From NCBI GenBank assembly GCA_025457785.1, contig JALOTS010000171.1, positions 1 to 5,566 of the forward strand: DNA of 5,566 nucleotides. The letters are read 5' to 3'. The first letter of the stretch is position 1. Each line of letters opens with the position of its first letter. A program made the position numbers and the translations under genes. Below are positions 1 to 5,566 of this stretch, piece after piece. The DNA is from Pontiellaceae bacterium (GTDB lineage Bacteria > Verrucomicrobiota > Kiritimatiellia > Kiritimatiellales > Tichowtungiaceae). The notes beneath the pieces are model-generated. The model did not search any database, was not told where the DNA came from, and worked only from the letters and a program-made list of their open reading frames with translations.

Positions 1-1
1 A

Positions 2-103
2 AATATTTTCTTTCTGTTTAAAGCCAAATGTCCGGTCGTGGCAAAATCGGCCGGTCTGCCGGTCGGCACGCATGTGCTGCGTCATGGAAGGAGCTTTCTG
101 TAA
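2..103 (+). CDS. 3' end of an unidentified upstream gene (partial)
   Basis: This reading frame is open from the window edge to a TAA at 101-103, giving about 33 residues that end in GTHVLRHGRSFL. The last base of the stop is the A of the next gene's ATG (TAATG), a classic translational-coupling junction, and the next gene's Shine-Dalgarno sequence lies inside this frame. That arrangement, and the lack of any other good explanation for the stretch, argues it is the tail of a co-transcribed gene. The fragment has one cysteine (in KAKCPVV) and a Gly/Pro-rich turn, and I do not recognise the family. Against the call: the first 25 bases are AT-rich, and 100 bases open in one frame can occur by chance. 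Another frame has an early TAA at 19-21, so an upstream gene could instead end there. Confidence 0.4.
   Translation, partial: NIFFLFKAKCPVVAKSAGLPVGTHVLRHGRSFL
86..93 (+). promoter_or_regulatory. Ribosome binding site that sets the start of the first ATPase
   Basis: GGAAGGAG lies 9 bases before the ATG at 103. It is the only good Shine-Dalgarno match upstream of this gene. It supports the start at 103 over the in-frame ATG at 28, which lacks such a site and would add 25 non-homologous residues ahead of the conserved beta-strand and P-loop. Confidence 0.8.
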
Positions 104-942
104 TGCGCATCGCGATTGCATCCGGAAAAGGCGGAACCGGCAAAACGACACTGTCGGTCGCGCTGGCGCAGGCTTGGAACGGCCCGGTCCAACTGCTCGA
201 CTGCGATGTGGAAGCGCCGAACGCCTCGATTTTTCTGCCCCTGGAAACGGCGGCGGAACAGGCCGTCACCGTTCCGGTGCCCGTGGTCGATTCGACGCGC
301 TGCACCGGATGCGGAAAGTGCGCGGCGATCTGCGAATTCAACGCGCTGGCCGTGGCCGGCAAATCCGTTCTGGTTTTTGAGGAACTGTGCCACAGTTGCG
401 GCGGTTGCGTGCGGATCTGCCCCGAAAAGGCAATCAGCGAACAGCCGCGCAAAATCGGAACCCTCCGCTCGGGACAAATCGGAACGGTTCACCTGACGGA
501 AGGCCGGCTGGATATCGGGCGCAGCATGGCTCCGCCGCTGATCCGCACGGTGAAAAAGAGTGCCGATCCGGAGCTGCCGGTTTTGATCGACTGTCCGCCG
601 GGCACCTCCTGCCCGATGATCACGGCGGTCAAAGGCGCGGACTTTGTCATCCTCGTCACCGAGCCGACTCCGTTCGGACTGCACGATCTGACGCTGGCGG
701 TTGAAACGGTGCGGCTGCTGAATCTTCCGTTCGGCGTGGTGATCAACCGCGCCGATGCGGGCGACGACCGCGTAACAGCGTATTGCGAAAAAGAAAAGAT
801 CCGCCTGCTGCTTCAGATTCCTGAATCACGGAAAATCGCCGAAGCCACCTCGCGCGGCGAAAGCATTCTGAGCGCGGCCCCGGAACTCCGCTCCCGTTTT
901 CAAGAAATGATCCAAACTGTTCAAAAAAAGGAGTCGATATGA
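103..942 (+). CDS. MinD-superfamily P-loop ATPase with inserted 2x[4Fe-4S] ferredoxin domain (first copy)
   Basis: A 279-residue cytoplasmic ATPase of the MinD/Mrp group. The deviant Walker A motif KGGTGKTT is at residues 9-16, with the signature first lysine K9. DCDVEAPN is at 33-40, DCPPGTSCP at 163-171, and a nucleotide-specificity-like NRAD at 215-218. Between the P-loop and the DCPPGT motif sits a bacterial-type ferredoxin insertion with two complete cluster motifs: C67-C70-C73-C77 and C96-C99-C102-C106 followed by Pro. Length is typical for this family. The start at 103 is chosen because it follows a strong ribosome binding site and puts the P-loop strand at the N-terminus, as in homologues; an in-frame ATG at 28 is less likely. 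The 3' end overlaps the DsrE-like gene by ATGA. A paralogue lies 330 bp downstream. Members of this family occur in pairs in Desulfovibrio ORP clusters; their biochemical role is poorly defined. A cluster-bearing, possibly redox-gated ATPase is inferred. Confidence 0.93.
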   Translation: MRIAIASGKGGTGKTTLSVALAQAWNGPVQLLDCDVEAPNASIFLPLETAAEQAVTVPVPVVDSTRCTGCGKCAAICEFNALAVAGKSVLVFEELCHSCGGCVRICPEKAISEQPRKIGTLRSGQIGTVHLTEGRLDIGRSMAPPLIRTVKKSADPELPVLIDCPPGTSCPMITAVKGADFVILVTEPTPFGLHDLTLAVETVRLLNLPFGVVINRADAGDDRVTAYCEKEKIRLLLQIPESRKIAEATSRGESILSAAPELRSRFQEMIQTVQKKESI

Positions 943-1259
943 AACTTGGAGTCGTCATTACCCAAACCGATCCGGAAACCGTGTTTAATGTGCTTCGTCT
1001 CGCGCTCTACAGCCTGAAAGAAGGCGACTCAGTCAAAATATTTCTTTCCGGACGCGGAGTGGAAATCGACCGGATCGAAGATCCGAAGTTTGATGTGAAA
1101 TCGCTCGCGGAGTCCGTGCTAACCGCTGGCGGACTGTTTTTCGCCTGCGGCTCCTGCCTTAAACTGAGACAATCGAACGGTTCTGAAATCTGTCCGCTGT
1201 CCACCCTTAAAGATCACTACGAAATCGTTCGGGATTCAGACAAACTGATCACCATTTAA
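939..1259 (+). CDS. Small DsrE/DsrF-like protein with CxxC motif
   Basis: A 106-residue soluble protein with no signal peptide or membrane segment. It opens with a beta-strand (MKLGVVITQTDPETVFNVLR) and has the alternating strand/helix pattern of the DsrE/TusD fold. The motif FFACGSCLKLR puts C70 and C73 at the end of the predicted fourth strand or following loop, where DsrE-type proteins carry their sulfur-binding cysteine; a third cysteine is C85. DsrE-family proteins carry persulfide sulfur or join sulfur relays, so a sulfur carrier or redox partner is likely, though the actual substrate is unknown. The start ATG overlaps the preceding stop (ATGA), with GGAG 5 bases upstream at 930-933. 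It sits between the two ferredoxin-ATPase paralogues, which suggests it works with them. The family call rests on fold pattern and the ACGxCLK motif, not on a search. Confidence 0.75.
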   Translation: MKLGVVITQTDPETVFNVLRLALYSLKEGDSVKIFLSGRGVEIDRIEDPKFDVKSLAESVLTAGGLFFACGSCLKLRQSNGSEICPLSTLKDHYEIVRDSDKLITI

Positions 1260-1272
1260 CTTTGTGTTTGTA

Positions 1273-2145
1273 ATGAAAGAGCTCGTCATCATCAGCGGAA
1301 AGGGCGGAACCGGCAAGACCAGCATTACCGCGTCGTTTGCCGCACTCGCAAAACATGCGGTGCTGGCCGATTGCGATGTCGATGCGGCGGATCTGCATTT
1401 AATCCTCCGGCCCGAAATACAGCGGACCAATCCTTTTTACAGCGGACACGAAGCGATCATCCGGCAAGCGGACTGCACCGGTTGCAGCCTGTGTCAAAAT
1501 CTCTGCCGGTTTGATGCCATCAAGGAAACCCGGGGAACGTTTCAGGTTGATCCGGCTTCATGCGAAGGGTGCGGAGTCTGTGTTCACTTCTGTCCGGCGA
1601 AGGCGATTGATTTTCCGGAGCGTTTCTGCGGCGAGTGGTTTATCTCAAAAACGCGGTGCGGAACAATGGTTCACGCCCGGCTCGGCATCGGAGCCGAAAA
1701 TTCCGGCAAGCTGGTCAGCACGGTGCGCGGCCAGACGAAACAGTTTGCTCAGGCAGTTCAGGCGGACTGGATTCTGGTGGACGGCCCGCCCGGCACAGGC
1801 TGTCCGGTGATTGCCTCCATCACCGGCGCGGATGCGGTGCTGGCAGTTACGGAGCCGACGCTGTCCGGTCAGCACGATCTGCTGCGGGTTCTCGAACTGA
1901 CCCGCCACTTCGAAATTCCTGCCTTCGTCTGCGTCAACAAATGGGACATCAATCCGGAAATGACAGAACTTATTGAGACCGCCGCATCCTCATCCGGCGC
2001 GACTGTTTTAACGCGGATTCCATATGACAAGTCGATCACTGAAGCTCAGATGAACGGGCTGAGCGTTGTGGAATATAACGAGGGAACCGCGTCGCAATTT
2101 GTACAAACCTTATGGGAGAAACTATGTCAGCAAATGAAAAAATAA
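1273..2145 (+). CDS. MinD-superfamily P-loop ATPase with inserted 2x[4Fe-4S] ferredoxin domain (second copy)
   Basis: A 290-residue paralogue of the ATPase at 103-942 with the same architecture. Deviant Walker A KGGTGKTS is at residues 10-17, DCDVDAAD at 33-40, DGPPGTGCP at 170-178 and NKWD at 222-225. The inserted ferredoxin binds two clusters through C68-C71-C74-C78 and C97-C100-C103-C107 followed by Pro. The start is uncertain. An in-frame GTG at 1264 would add three residues, but the ATG at 1273 places the first strand (MKELVIISGKGG) as in the sister gene. Neither start has a recognisable Shine-Dalgarno sequence, unlike every other gene here, and the gap after the DsrE-like stop is only 13 bases, so translation may depend on reinitiation. 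The 3' end overlaps the next gene by 22 bases. Probable partner, perhaps heterodimer, of the first ATPase (inference). Confidence 0.93.
   Translation: MKELVIISGKGGTGKTSITASFAALAKHAVLADCDVDAADLHLILRPEIQRTNPFYSGHEAIIRQADCTGCSLCQNLCRFDAIKETRGTFQVDPASCEGCGVCVHFCPAKAIDFPERFCGEWFISKTRCGTMVHARLGIGAENSGKLVSTVRGQTKQFAQAVQADWILVDGPPGTGCPVIASITGADAVLAVTEPTLSGQHDLLRVLELTRHFEIPAFVCVNKWDINPEMTELIETAASSSGATVLTRIPYDKSITEAQMNGLSVVEYNEGTASQFVQTLWEKLCQQMKK
2114..2118 (+). promoter_or_regulatory. Ribosome binding site that sets the start of the scaffold-Mrp fusion
   Basis: GGGAG lies 5 bases before the ATG at 2124, inside the end of the preceding ATPase gene. It favours the ATG at 2124 over the in-frame ATG at 2112, which this site itself overlaps and which has no upstream site of its own. 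Confidence 0.65.
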
Positions 2146-3341
2146 CCCTGCCCGGCGTATTCGGGCCGCTCAAAGGGGCCAATGGAAACGCCCGGATCAC
2201 CGGCCCGTGCGGCGACACGATGGAGTTCTGGGTGAAGATTGAGGATAAACGGATTGTCCGCTGCACCTTCACAACCGACGGCTGCGCCAGCTCCGTCGCC
2301 TGCGGAACCGCCGCCTGCACCCTGGCTGCCGGCGCACCGGAATCCGTCGCGTTTGAACTGCACCCGGAAGATGTGCTGGCCCTGCTGCCGCAATGTCCTG
2401 AAGAGGAAAAACACTGCGCCCTGCTGGCAGTAAATACACTCAAAGCCGCAATTTCCGATTACCGGAAAAAGCACTGTCCGCCGGAAGCCTGTGCCGCCTG
2501 CACCAGCAAGTGCGACTCACGAAAAGAGGCGCCCCGCTCTGCGCAAACCGAAGCGGATACCGAGCGTCTGCCGTGGGTTGAGCATAAAATCGTGGTGCTG
2601 TCCGGCAAAGGCGGTGTCGGCAAAAGCACCGTTGCCGCCCATCTGGCGCTGGCACTGGCTGCCAGAGGATTTAAAACCGGGCTGCTCGACGTAGACATTC
2701 ACGGCCCCAGCGTTCCGACCCTGTTCAATCTGACCGGAGTTCAGGCGAAACAATTTAACGGCATGATCGAACCGGTCACGGGTTGCGGAATTGAACTCAT
2801 GTCGACCGGTTTTCTGCTGGAACACCCCGATCAGGCGGTCATCATGCGCGGCCCGCTTAAAATGAAGGTGATTGAGCAAATGCTTCAGGATGTCGACTGG
2901 GGCGTGCTGGATTATTTAATTGTCGACTGCCCGCCCGGCACCGGCGACGAACCGCTCTCGGTCTGCCAGTTAATCAGCAACCCCGATGGAGCGGTAATTG
3001 TGACCACCCCGCAGGAACTTGCCGCCGCCGATGTGCGCAAATCGGTTCAGTTCTGCCGGAAGCTCAATCTTCCAATCCTTGGAATTCTGGAAAACATGAG
3101 CGGCTACGCCTGCCCGAAATGCGGCGAAGTCACTCATTTGTTCGGAAAGAACGGAGGAATGAAAACCGCCGCGAAATACAACCTGGCCTTTCTCGGCCGC
3201 ATTCCGATTGATCCAACCATTGGAATCTGCGGCGATGCCGGCCAAAACTTTCTGGAACGGCACAACGACAGCCCTGCGGCACAGGCGTTTGAAAAAGCAG
3301 TTGAACAAATCCATTCAGCCCTCAAACAAGGAGAACTATGA
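2124..3341 (+). CDS. mrp: IscU/NifU-like Fe-S scaffold domain fused to Mrp/NBP35-type Fe-S carrier ATPase
   Basis: A 405-residue cytoplasmic two-domain protein. Residues about 20-118 match an IscU/NifU N-terminal scaffold: GPCGD (C29, D31), DGCASS (C54) and HCALLAVNTLKAAI (C98) correspond to the three cluster-ligand cysteines and the aspartate of IscU. Extra cysteines are C47, C60, C65 and C91. A linker follows with four cysteines, C118, C123, C126 and C130. Residues about 155-401 are an Mrp/ApbC/NBP35 ATPase: SGKGGVGKST at 160-169, LLDVDIHGPS from 187, DCPPGTGDE from 268, and the CPKC motif C330-C333, which in this family holds a bridging [4Fe-4S] cluster between monomers. Scaffold and carrier in one chain suggests direct cluster hand-over (inference). 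The start at 2124 follows GGGAG; an ATG at 2112 would add four residues. It overlaps the preceding gene by 22 bases and the next by ATGA. The gene symbol refers to the ATPase half only. Confidence 0.92.
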   Translation: MSANEKITLPGVFGPLKGANGNARITGPCGDTMEFWVKIEDKRIVRCTFTTDGCASSVACGTAACTLAAGAPESVAFELHPEDVLALLPQCPEEEKHCALLAVNTLKAAISDYRKKHCPPEACAACTSKCDSRKEAPRSAQTEADTERLPWVEHKIVVLSGKGGVGKSTVAAHLALALAARGFKTGLLDVDIHGPSVPTLFNLTGVQAKQFNGMIEPVTGCGIELMSTGFLLEHPDQAVIMRGPLKMKVIEQMLQDVDWGVLDYLIVDCPPGTGDEPLSVCQLISNPDGAVIVTTPQELAAADVRKSVQFCRKLNLPILGILENMSGYACPKCGEVTHLFGKNGGMKTAAKYNLAFLGRIPIDPTIGICGDAGQNFLERHNDSPAAQAFEKAVEQIHSALKQGEL

Positions 3342-5008
3342 ACGTGATCATTATTGGCGGCGTTGCCGCCGGTCCCAAAGCAGCCTCCCGCATCAACCGC
3401 CTGTGCGCCGATGCAGAGGTAACCCTCATCGAAAAGGGCGAACTGCTCTCCTACGCCGGATGCGGCCTGCCCTACTATATTTCCGGACTGGTCAAAGATT
3501 CGAAAGAACTGATGTCCACCCCGGTCGGAACCGTTCGCGACAGCGCCTTTTTCCGGAATGTGAAAAAGGCAAACGTACTGAATCAGACCGAAGCCGTGGC
3601 CATCGACCGTGCAAATAAAACCGTCACGGTGAAAAACCGCAGCGGCGAAGAACAGGTTCTTCCGTACGACAAACTGGTGCTGGCCACCGGCGCGGAATCG
3701 TCGGTTCCGCCGATTCCCGGCGTGGGACTGAAAAATATTTTCAACCTGAAAGACATTCATGATGCCGATGCGATCAAGGCGACACTGGCCGAACGCAAGG
3801 CGATCAACGCCGTTATCGTCGGCGGCGGGCTGATCGGTGTTGAAGTCGCCGAAGCCTTCAGCGAAATGGGCTGCCGCATCACCGTCGTCGAATTCCTCCC
3901 GCAGATTCTCGGCATGATGGATCCGGAGATGGCGGCGCTGGTCGAAAAACATTTCGAAGCAAAAGGGGTGAAAATCCAAACTTCGACACGCGTTACAGCT
4001 TTCACCGGCGACGGCCGCGTTGAAAAAGTGATTACGGATCGAGGCGAGTTCCCCGCCGACCTTGTCCTTTTGGCTGTCGGGGTGCGGCCCGCCGCAAAAC
4101 TCGCACAGGATGCCGGACTCACCATCGGCCCGACCCGCGCCATTGCGGTCAATGAACAGATGCAGACCTCCGACCCGGACATCTACGCCGTCGGCGACTG
4201 CGCCGAAAAGAAAAATCTGCTGACCGGCAAACCGGCCTACGTACCGCTCGGCTCGACCGCCAACAAAGAGGGGCGCGTGGCCGCCAACGCCATTTGCGGA
4301 GTGAAAGACTCCTTCCCCGGCATTCTCGGCAGCGCCATCTGCAAGGTGTTTGATTACAGCGTCGCCCGCACGGGACTGAGTGAAAAGGATGCCCGCGAAG
4401 CCGGCTGCGACGTGGTCACCTGTCTGGCCCCCGCGCCGGACAAACCGCACTTTATGCCCTCGTCCAAACCGCTGTTTCTGAAATTAATCGCCGATCGTAA
4501 AACCCGCAAACTGCTGGGGGCGCAGGCCACCGGCCCCGGCAACGCCGACCGCCGCATTGATATTGCGGCTATGGCGCTGACGGCCGGCATGACCGTAGAT
4601 CAACTGGCCAACGCCGACCTGACCTATGCGCCCCCCTTCTCGCCCGCCGTCGACAACCTCATCACGGCAGCCAATATTCTGCGCAACAAGATCGATGGTC
4701 TTATGGAAGGTGTCACCCCCGCCGAGGTGCTGGCCATGCGCGAACAGGGAAAAGAGTTCACGCTGCTGGATGTCCGCTCGCCCGCCGAACTCGAACAGAT
4801 GCGGATTGAGGGAACCGTCAACATTCCGCTGGGCGCACTCCGGAAACGGCTGAACGAAATCGACCGCAACCGGCCGGTGATCGCTTTCTGTAAAATTTCA
4901 TTGCGCGGATACGAAGCCGCCCTGATTATTAAACAGGCCGGATTCACGGACGTGAAGGTGATGGACGGGGGCATTCTCATGTGGCCCGGCCCGCTGACAC
5001 GAGGATAA
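3338..5008 (+). CDS. FAD-dependent CoA-disulfide reductase-type oxidoreductase with C-terminal rhodanese domain
   Basis: A 556-residue flavoenzyme. The N-terminal FAD-binding motif IIIGGVAAGPKAASR starts at residue 4. The single redox cysteine C42 lies in SYAGCGLPYY, the hallmark of CoA-disulfide reductase, NADH oxidase and NADH:persulfide reductase (the CxxxxC pair of classical disulfide reductases is absent). LVLATGA is at 113-119, the NAD(P)H site VIVGGGLIGVEVAEAF at about 159-174, and the second FAD motif YAVGDCAE at 283-290. The dimerisation domain runs to about 450 and includes ADLTYAPPFSPAVDN with the Tyr expected near the active site. A rhodanese domain fills about 457-556, with LLDVRSPAE at 476-484 and the catalytic loop C518-K-I-S-L-R. 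Known relatives reduce CoA disulfides, CoA persulfide or polysulfide; which one applies is not decidable here. AAGGAG at 3328-3333 lies 4 bases before the ATG, which overlaps the Mrp stop. It probably feeds sulfide or sulfane sulfur to the upstream proteins (inference). Confidence 0.93.
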   Translation: MNVIIIGGVAAGPKAASRINRLCADAEVTLIEKGELLSYAGCGLPYYISGLVKDSKELMSTPVGTVRDSAFFRNVKKANVLNQTEAVAIDRANKTVTVKNRSGEEQVLPYDKLVLATGAESSVPPIPGVGLKNIFNLKDIHDADAIKATLAERKAINAVIVGGGLIGVEVAEAFSEMGCRITVVEFLPQILGMMDPEMAALVEKHFEAKGVKIQTSTRVTAFTGDGRVEKVITDRGEFPADLVLLAVGVRPAAKLAQDAGLTIGPTRAIAVNEQMQTSDPDIYAVGDCAEKKNLLTGKPAYVPLGSTANKEGRVAANAICGVKDSFPGILGSAICKVFDYSVARTGLSEKDAREAGCDVVTCLAPAPDKPHFMPSSKPLFLKLIADRKTRKLLGAQATGPGNADRRIDIAAMALTAGMTVDQLANADLTYAPPFSPAVDNLITAANILRNKIDGLMEGVTPAEVLAMREQGKEFTLLDVRSPAELEQMRIEGTVNIPLGALRKRLNEIDRNRPVIAFCKISLRGYEAALIIKQAGFTDVKVMDGGILMWPGPLTRG

Positions 5009-5023
5009 ACACAAAACAAGAAA

Positions 5024-5029
5024 AAGGAG
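5024..5029 (+). promoter_or_regulatory. Strong ribosome binding site of the PLP-enzyme gene
   Basis: AAGGAG lies 5 bases before the ATG at 5035, within the A-rich 26-base gap after the flavoenzyme gene. There is no hairpin or T-run in the gap, so no terminator separates the two genes and they are likely co-transcribed. Confidence 0.75.
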
Positions 5030-5034
5030 ATTTT

Positions 5035-5566
5035 ATGAAAAGAACGCCTGACCCGTTGACACCTTACGGAAACCGCCCGATGGTAACCCCCATCGTGAAC
5101 GCGGTGAATTACGAATATCTCTCGTTCGATATTCTGCGGCAAATCACCGACGGCGAAATCGACGGATACACTTATCACCGCGATGACAATCCGACCGTAC
5201 GTAATGTGGAACATAAAATCGCCGCGCTGGAACATGCGGAGGACTGCATTGTCTGCACCTCCGGCATGTCGGCCTGCACGCTGGTTTTTCTCAGTTATTT
5301 ATCCGCCGGAGACCATCTGATCATTTTCCACGACACCTACGGGGCAAACTACAAAGTCGCGCTGATTCTGGAGCGGCTCGGCGTGAAAATCACCTGGATG
5401 GATGCGCAGGATGCGGAACAAATTCAGGAGCAGATCAGTCCGGAAACCAAAATGATCTTTCTGGAAACGCCCAGCAATCCGCTTTGTAAAATCATTGATA
5501 TCCCGGGGATTTGCAAAGCCGCAGAATCCGTCGGAGCCATGGTGATCGTCGACAACACCTTCGCCA
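5035..5566 (+). CDS. Cys/Met-metabolism PLP-dependent enzyme (transsulfuration family), 5' part
   Basis: The first 177 residues of a gene cut by the window edge; family members are about 380-430 residues. It starts MKRTPDPLTPYGNRP. Family motifs appear in order: Y47-x-R49-x-x-N52-P53-T54, which contacts the cofactor phosphate of the neighbouring subunit; CTSGMSA at 74-80, the phosphate-binding turn; DTYGANY at 100-106, whose Tyr102 stacks on the PLP ring; LETPSNP at 143-149; and VDNTFA at 172-177, containing the aspartate that pairs with the pyridine nitrogen. The PLP-binding lysine lies beyond the window. Cystathionine gamma-synthase, cystathionine lyase, methionine gamma-lyase and O-acetylhomoserine sulfhydrylase share these motifs, so the reaction cannot be told from this half. 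Five cysteines (71, 74, 81, 151, 160) in 177 residues is rather many. Being 26 bases after the flavoenzyme, it is probably in the same operon, either releasing sulfur (lyase) or fixing sulfide (sulfhydrylase). Confidence 0.9.
   Translation, partial: MKRTPDPLTPYGNRPMVTPIVNAVNYEYLSFDILRQITDGEIDGYTYHRDDNPTVRNVEHKIAALEHAEDCIVCTSGMSACTLVFLSYLSAGDHLIIFHDTYGANYKVALILERLGVKITWMDAQDAEQIQEQISPETKMIFLETPSNPLCKIIDIPGICKAAESVGAMVIVDNTFA

Noticed and set aside
1..30. AT-rich stretch as a possible promoter
   Set aside because: No convincing -35/-10 pair with proper spacing was seen, and the stretch may be the coding tail of an upstream gene.
50..65. Short repeated CCGGTC units just before the first ATPase
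   Set aside because: Two 6-base copies two bases apart (52-57 and 60-65) are too short and too GC-typical to call an operator or repeat without support from related genomes.
28..102. In-frame ATG at 28 as the start of the first ATPase
   Set aside because: It would add 25 residues not expected in the family and has no ribosome binding site, whereas the ATG at 103 has GGAAGGAG and places the P-loop correctly.
103..2145. MinD/ParA-type cell-division or plasmid-partition system
   Set aside because: The inserted ferredoxins, the absence of a C-terminal amphipathic membrane helix, and the lack of MinC, MinE or ParB neighbours point to the Fe-S-bearing branch of the superfamily.
3134..4450. Long minus-strand open frame of 438 codons opposite the end of the Mrp gene and the flavoenzyme
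   Set aside because: It lies wholly antisense to two genes with clear family motifs, crosses their junction, and its product is a low-complexity His/Gly/Phe/Ala-rich string with no recognisable domain. This is typical of the shadow of a GC-rich coding strand.
5009..5034. Possible terminator between the flavoenzyme and the PLP enzyme
   Set aside because: The gap is A-rich with no inverted repeat and contains a strong ribosome binding site.
4624..5235. Minus-strand open frame of 203 codons spanning the flavoenzyme-PLP gene junction
   Set aside because: It is antisense to two well-supported genes and its translation shows no domain, so it is a shadow frame.

Overview
The window is one tightly packed, plus-strand gene cluster from a prokaryote of moderately high G+C, roughly mid-50s percent by eye. 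The gene content fits an anaerobic or facultatively anaerobic bacterium: two ATPases with inserted ferredoxin domains, a fused Fe-S scaffold/carrier, a CoA-disulfide-reductase-type flavoenzyme and small sulfur-carrier domains. Such sets are typical of sulfate or metal reducers and of anaerobic lineages such as the PVC group. The taxon cannot be fixed from the sequence, and this placement is only a low-confidence inference.

Layout, left to right: (1) the probable last 33 codons of an upstream gene, ending at 103; (2) 103-942, a MinD-type P-loop ATPase carrying an inserted 2x[4Fe-4S] ferredoxin; (3) 939-1259, a small DsrE-like protein with a CxxC motif; (4) 1273-2145, a second ferredoxin-MinD ATPase, paralogous to the first; (5) 2124-3341, an IscU/NifU-type Fe-S scaffold domain fused through a cysteine-rich linker to an Mrp/NBP35-type Fe-S carrier ATPase; (6) 3338-5008, an FAD/NAD(P) disulfide reductase of the CoA-disulfide-reductase family with a C-terminal rhodanese domain; (7) 5035 to the window edge, the first 177 residues of a Cys/Met-metabolism PLP enzyme (cystathionine lyase/synthase, methionine gamma-lyase or sulfhydrylase family). 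Junctions are overlaps (1, 4, 22 and 4 bp) or gaps of 13 and 26 bp, so a single transcript with translational coupling is likely. No RNA genes, mobile elements, CRISPR arrays, convincing promoters or terminators were seen, and no non-coding stretch exceeds 30 bp.

Taken together, the genes suggest a sulfur-to-Fe-S trafficking module. The PLP enzyme and the rhodanese/CoA-disulfide reductase would release or handle reduced or sulfane sulfur. The DsrE-like protein could carry it. The IscU-Mrp fusion would assemble and deliver clusters, and the paired ferredoxin-ATPases could couple electron flow to ATP-dependent conformational change. The paired ferredoxin-MinD ATPases next to an Mrp ATPase recall the orange protein (ORP) gene clusters of Desulfovibrio. 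Here, however, the Mrp protein carries an N-terminal IscU-like domain rather than a C-terminal NifX-like domain, and no NifX/MTH1175-like gene is in the window. The individual family calls are solid; the joint function is inference.
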